Assembly: GCA_944380935.1 (NCBI GenBank)
Contig: CALWJF010000034.1
Location: 1 to 33,011, forward strand
Origin: an uncultured Clostridia bacterium
GTDB lineage: Bacteria; Bacillota; Clostridia; Oscillospirales; QAMX01
Length of the DNA: 33,011 nucleotides
Direction: 5' to 3'
In this document: piece after piece, positions 30,383 to 33,011 of the stretch
How the letters are laid out: every line of letters begins with the position of its first letter
Numbering within the stretch: the stretch's first letter is position 1
Made by a program: the position numbers and the translations under genes
The notes under the pieces: model-generated
What the model was told of the DNA's origin: nothing
The model's input: only the letters and a program-made list of their open reading frames with translations
Databases searched by the model: none

Positions 30383-31408
30383 ATGAGTAAACGAGTTGTT
30401 ACATTTGGAGAAATTATGCTTCGCCTGGAACCGGAAGGATACTATAGATTCCTGCAGGCAACGTCTTATGGTGCTACGTATGGCGGCGGTGAAGCCAATG
30501 TTGCGGTTTCACTGGCTAACTTTGGCTTGGATTCCCGCTATGTAACGAAGCTGCCCAAACATGAGATTGGCCAGGCCGGCGTAAATGCTCTTCGTCAATT
30601 TGGCGTTGATACCAGCTTTATCTCCCGTGGTGGTGATCGCGTGGGCATTTATTTCCTTGAAAAAGGTGCGTCGCAGCGTGCTTCAAAGGTAATTTATGAC
30701 CGCGCCGGTTCTTCTATTGCTACTGCCGCCCCTACCGATTTTGATTGGGATACAATTTTTGAAGGTGCAGATTGGTTCCATTTCACCGGGATTACGCCGG
30801 CACTTGGGGATAATATTGCCCAAATTTGCATCGAGGCTTGCCAAAAGGCAAAGGAAAAGGGAATCCCGATCAGCTGCGATTTGAACTACCGAAACAAATT
30901 GTGGAGCAAAGAAAAAGCACGCGAGGTTATGACAAAGCTTTGCGAATATGTGGATGTTTGTATTTCCAATGAAGAAGATGCATCCGATGTATTTGGAATT
31001 AAAGCGTCCGGTACGGATGTTACGACCGGAAAGCTGAACGCTGAAGGTTATAAGGAAGTTGCGGAGCGTCTTGCCCGGGAGCATGGATTCAAGAAGGTAG
31101 CGATTACGCTGCGTGAATCCATATCTGCGAATGACAACGTTTGGGCTGCGATGCTTTATGATGGTAGCGAATACTGTTTTTCTAAAAAATACCCAGTACA
31201 TATCGTCGATCGTGTTGGCGGTGGGGATAGTTTTGGCGCAGGGTTGATTTACGGAATTCTTTCCGGCTATACTACGCGTCAGACGGTCGAGTTTGCAGTT
31301 GCAGCAAGCTGCTTGAAACATTCAATTGAAGGTGACTTCAATATGGTTTCTGTGGATGAGGTTCAGAAACTGGCTGGCGGCGATGCTTCCGGTCGTGTAC
31401 AGCGCTGA
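30383..31408 (+). CDS. kdgK: 2-keto-3-deoxygluconate kinase (PfkB family)
   Basis: A 341-residue ribokinase/PfkB-fold sugar kinase that phosphorylates KDG to KDPG, the substrate of the aldolase upstream. The start VVTFGEIMLRLEPEGYYRFLQA and YGGGEANVAVSLANFG (33-48) bind the sugar. DLNYRNKLW (167-175) is characteristic of KDG kinases. The ATP/anion-hole motif GGGDSFGAG (279-287) carries the catalytic base Asp282. ACGGAGGA precedes ATG 30383, 13 bases after the aldolase stop. The gene is within the same operon. Confidence 0.92.
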   Translation: MSKRVVTFGEIMLRLEPEGYYRFLQATSYGATYGGGEANVAVSLANFGLDSRYVTKLPKHEIGQAGVNALRQFGVDTSFISRGGDRVGIYFLEKGASQRASKVIYDRAGSSIATAAPTDFDWDTIFEGADWFHFTGITPALGDNIAQICIEACQKAKEKGIPISCDLNYRNKLWSKEKAREVMTKLCEYVDVCISNEEDASDVFGIKASGTDVTTGKLNAEGYKEVAERLAREHGFKKVAITLRESISANDNVWAAMLYDGSEYCFSKKYPVHIVDRVGGGDSFGAGLIYGILSGYTTRQTVEFAVAASCLKHSIEGDFNMVSVDEVQKLAGGDASGRVQR

Positions 31409-31433
31409 ATGCATTTTATAAGAGGAGGACTCT

Positions 31434-33011
31434 ATGAAACTGAATCAAAGCGCAATTGAAAATAAGGATATATGGCTTTCAAAAGGATATGAGCTTCCGA
31501 ATTTTGATCGGGAAACTGTTGCAGCCCGGACAAAGGCGGATCCGAACTGGATTCATTTCGGCGCCGGGAATATTTTCCGCGCTTTTCCGGCAGCGGTATT
31601 ACAGGATTGCTTAAACCAAGGTGTCTGTGACTGCGGTGTAATTGTTGCGGAAGGATTTGACTATGAAATTATTTCCAAAGCTTATGCACCTTTTGATAAT
31701 TTAAGTCTTTTGGTCGTGTTGAAATCCGACGGTACAATTGAAAAGCGTGTAATTGCGTCAGTTGCCGAATCCATCGCTGCCGATTTTGCAGATACAGCTG
31801 CGCTGGCGCGGCTAACGGAGATCTTTGAAAATCCCGGCCTGCAAATGGTCAGCTTTACCATTACTGAAAAGGGTTATGCTGTACATCAGTCTGATGGTTC
31901 CATTGCGGGTCTTGTTGCGCGCGATTTTGAGAAAAATTCCTTTGATGTTGCCCATCTAATGGGAAAAATTACGGCTTTATTGTATAAGCGTTATTTGTCC
32001 GGGGCTGCGCCGATCGCTATGGTTAGCATGGACAACTGTTCTCATAACGGTGATAAACTGCGCGAAGGTGTGTTATGTTATGCACAGCGCTGGGTTGAGA
32101 CGGGTTTGTGCGAAAAGGGATTTTGGGATTATCTCAATAATCGTGAAAAGGTCAGCTTCCCCTGGAGTATGATCGATAAGATTACGCCCCGTCCGGATGC
32201 TTCGGTCAAGGAAATGCTGGAAAAGGATGGATTCGAAGATGCCGAAACCATCATAACAGGAAAGAATACGTATACATCTGCTTTTGTCAATGCAGAGGAA
32301 ACTCAGTACCTGGTTATTGAGGACTGGTTCCCCAATGGCCGGCCGCAGTTGGAAGCAGGCGGCGTTATGTTCGCCGATCGTGAGACTGTTGATAAAATTG
32401 AAAAAATGAAAGTATGTACTTGCCTCAACCCGTTACATACAGCTTTGGCTATTTTCGGAAATCTTTTACGTATTCCGACGATCAGTGCGGAAATGCAGGA
32501 TAAGCAGCTTGTTTCGTTGATTAATCGTATGGGATACGATGAAGGTATGCCTGTAGTGGTTGATCCGGGTATCATCAAACCGGAAGATTTTATTGCACAG
32601 GTTCTTAAAGTTCGACTGCCCAACCCCTTTATGCCGGATACTCCGCAACGAATTGCAACGGATACGTCGCAGAAAATTCCGATTCGTTTCTTTGAGACGA
32701 TTAAAGCTTACCTTGCGCGCGGAGAGCGTGTAGACGGCTTGATCTATATCCCGCTTGTACTCGCCGGATATTTGCGTTATTTGATGGCAATTGCAGATGA
32801 CGGTATGCCTTTTGAACCCAGTTCGGATCCCCTTCTTACGCAATTGCAGGCTCCACTTTCCAATGTCAAGCTTGGGGATCACGTAGAAATGGATACAATC
32901 CGTCCGATTTTGGAAATGCGTGAAGTTTTCCCGGTTGATTTATTTGCCTGTGGGCTTGCGGAAAAAATCCTTGCGTATTTTAATGAATTTATTGCTGCAC
33001 CTGGAGCAGTA
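31434..33011 (+). CDS. uxuB: Mannitol dehydrogenase family protein, probably fructuronate reductase (3' end cut)
   Basis: The frame is open from ATG 31434, behind AGAGGAGG, to the window edge: 526 codons with no stop, close to full length for the long-chain mannitol dehydrogenase family. The N-terminal NAD motif is HFGAGNIFR (near 42-50). FTITEKGY, MDNCSHNGDKL, TPRPDASVKEML and the C-terminal PNPFMPDTPQRIATDTSQKIPIRF (holding the catalytic Lys region) define the family. Members reduce D-fructuronate to D-mannonate (UxuB), tagaturonate to altronate (UxaB) or oxidise mannitol. The uxaC, kdgK and kdgA context supports a uronate reductase, UxuB rather than UxaB by likelihood only. It lies 25 bases after kdgK, last visible gene of the operon. 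Confidence 0.85.
   Translation, partial: MKLNQSAIENKDIWLSKGYELPNFDRETVAARTKADPNWIHFGAGNIFRAFPAAVLQDCLNQGVCDCGVIVAEGFDYEIISKAYAPFDNLSLLVVLKSDGTIEKRVIASVAESIAADFADTAALARLTEIFENPGLQMVSFTITEKGYAVHQSDGSIAGLVARDFEKNSFDVAHLMGKITALLYKRYLSGAAPIAMVSMDNCSHNGDKLREGVLCYAQRWVETGLCEKGFWDYLNNREKVSFPWSMIDKITPRPDASVKEMLEKDGFEDAETIITGKNTYTSAFVNAEETQYLVIEDWFPNGRPQLEAGGVMFADRETVDKIEKMKVCTCLNPLHTALAIFGNLLRIPTISAEMQDKQLVSLINRMGYDEGMPVVVDPGIIKPEDFIAQVLKVRLPNPFMPDTPQRIATDTSQKIPIRFFETIKAYLARGERVDGLIYIPLVLAGYLRYLMAIADDGMPFEPSSDPLLTQLQAPLSNVKLGDHVEMDTIRPILEMREVFPVDLFACGLAEKILAYFNEFIAAPGAV

Noticed and set aside
1-33011. CRISPR array, tRNA, rRNA or transposase
   Set aside because: No regularly spaced repeats, cloverleaf sequence, rRNA motif, DDE transposase or terminal inverted repeats were seen on reading both strands.

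Overview
The window looks like chromosomal DNA of a low-GC, anaerobic, probably spore-forming Firmicute of the class Clostridia (inference). The supporting signs are AG-rich ribosome binding sites with ATG, GTG and TTG starts, TTGACA/TATAAT-type promoters with 17-base spacers, a Feo ferrous-iron operon, a siroheme/4Fe-4S reductase, a Clostridia-type Mrp protein, and a candidate sigma-K promoter in front of a Cys-rich protein. No rRNA, tRNA, CRISPR array, transposase or integrase gene was seen.

Left end (1-4020) is an accessory, decaying zone. A GC-richer partial gene of phage/ICE type runs off the edge. It is followed by a LysR regulator, a MerR regulator and a flavodoxin lipoprotein cut off after its FMN-binding segment. 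The flavodoxin is joined tail to tail with a truncated carbohydrate-binding-domain lipoprotein from the other strand. Upstream of that lipoprotein lies a recognisable wreck of a DUF4956 membrane protein gene, then about 540 bases with nothing intact. Positions 4019-5907 hold a divergent pair: a von Willebrand A (vWA) domain protein and a small Cys-rich protein broken by a one-base frameshift.

Middle (6251-16701). An AI-2E-type permease and undecaprenyl-diphosphatase come first. Next is a four-gene operon: an AsrC-like siroheme/ferredoxin protein followed by the binding protein, permease and ATPase of an iron-chelate/cobalamin-type ABC importer. The feoA-feoB-Cys-rich membrane protein operon faces it, with a palindromic DtxR-like operator over its start site. 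A 56-aa unknown protein and a MATE exporter follow on the minus strand.

Right half (16964-33011). It contains a type-B carboxylesterase, an Mrp ATPase with a duplicated Cys motif and a palindrome between -35 and -10 of its promoter, and an intracellular GH29 fucosidase cassette with a Gfo/Idh/MocA oxidoreductase and a sugar isomerase/epimerase. Hexuronate catabolism is split between uxaC on the minus strand and a kdgA-kdgK-uxuB operon on the plus strand. Together these cover glucuronate to fructuronate to mannonate, and KDG to KDPG to pyruvate plus glyceraldehyde-3-phosphate. Mannonate dehydratase is not in the window. Between the two halves lie a SpoU/TrmH methyltransferase, an orphan PTS EIIC-like protein, a small zinc-ribbon membrane protein, an APH-type phosphotransferase and a Nudix hydrolase.
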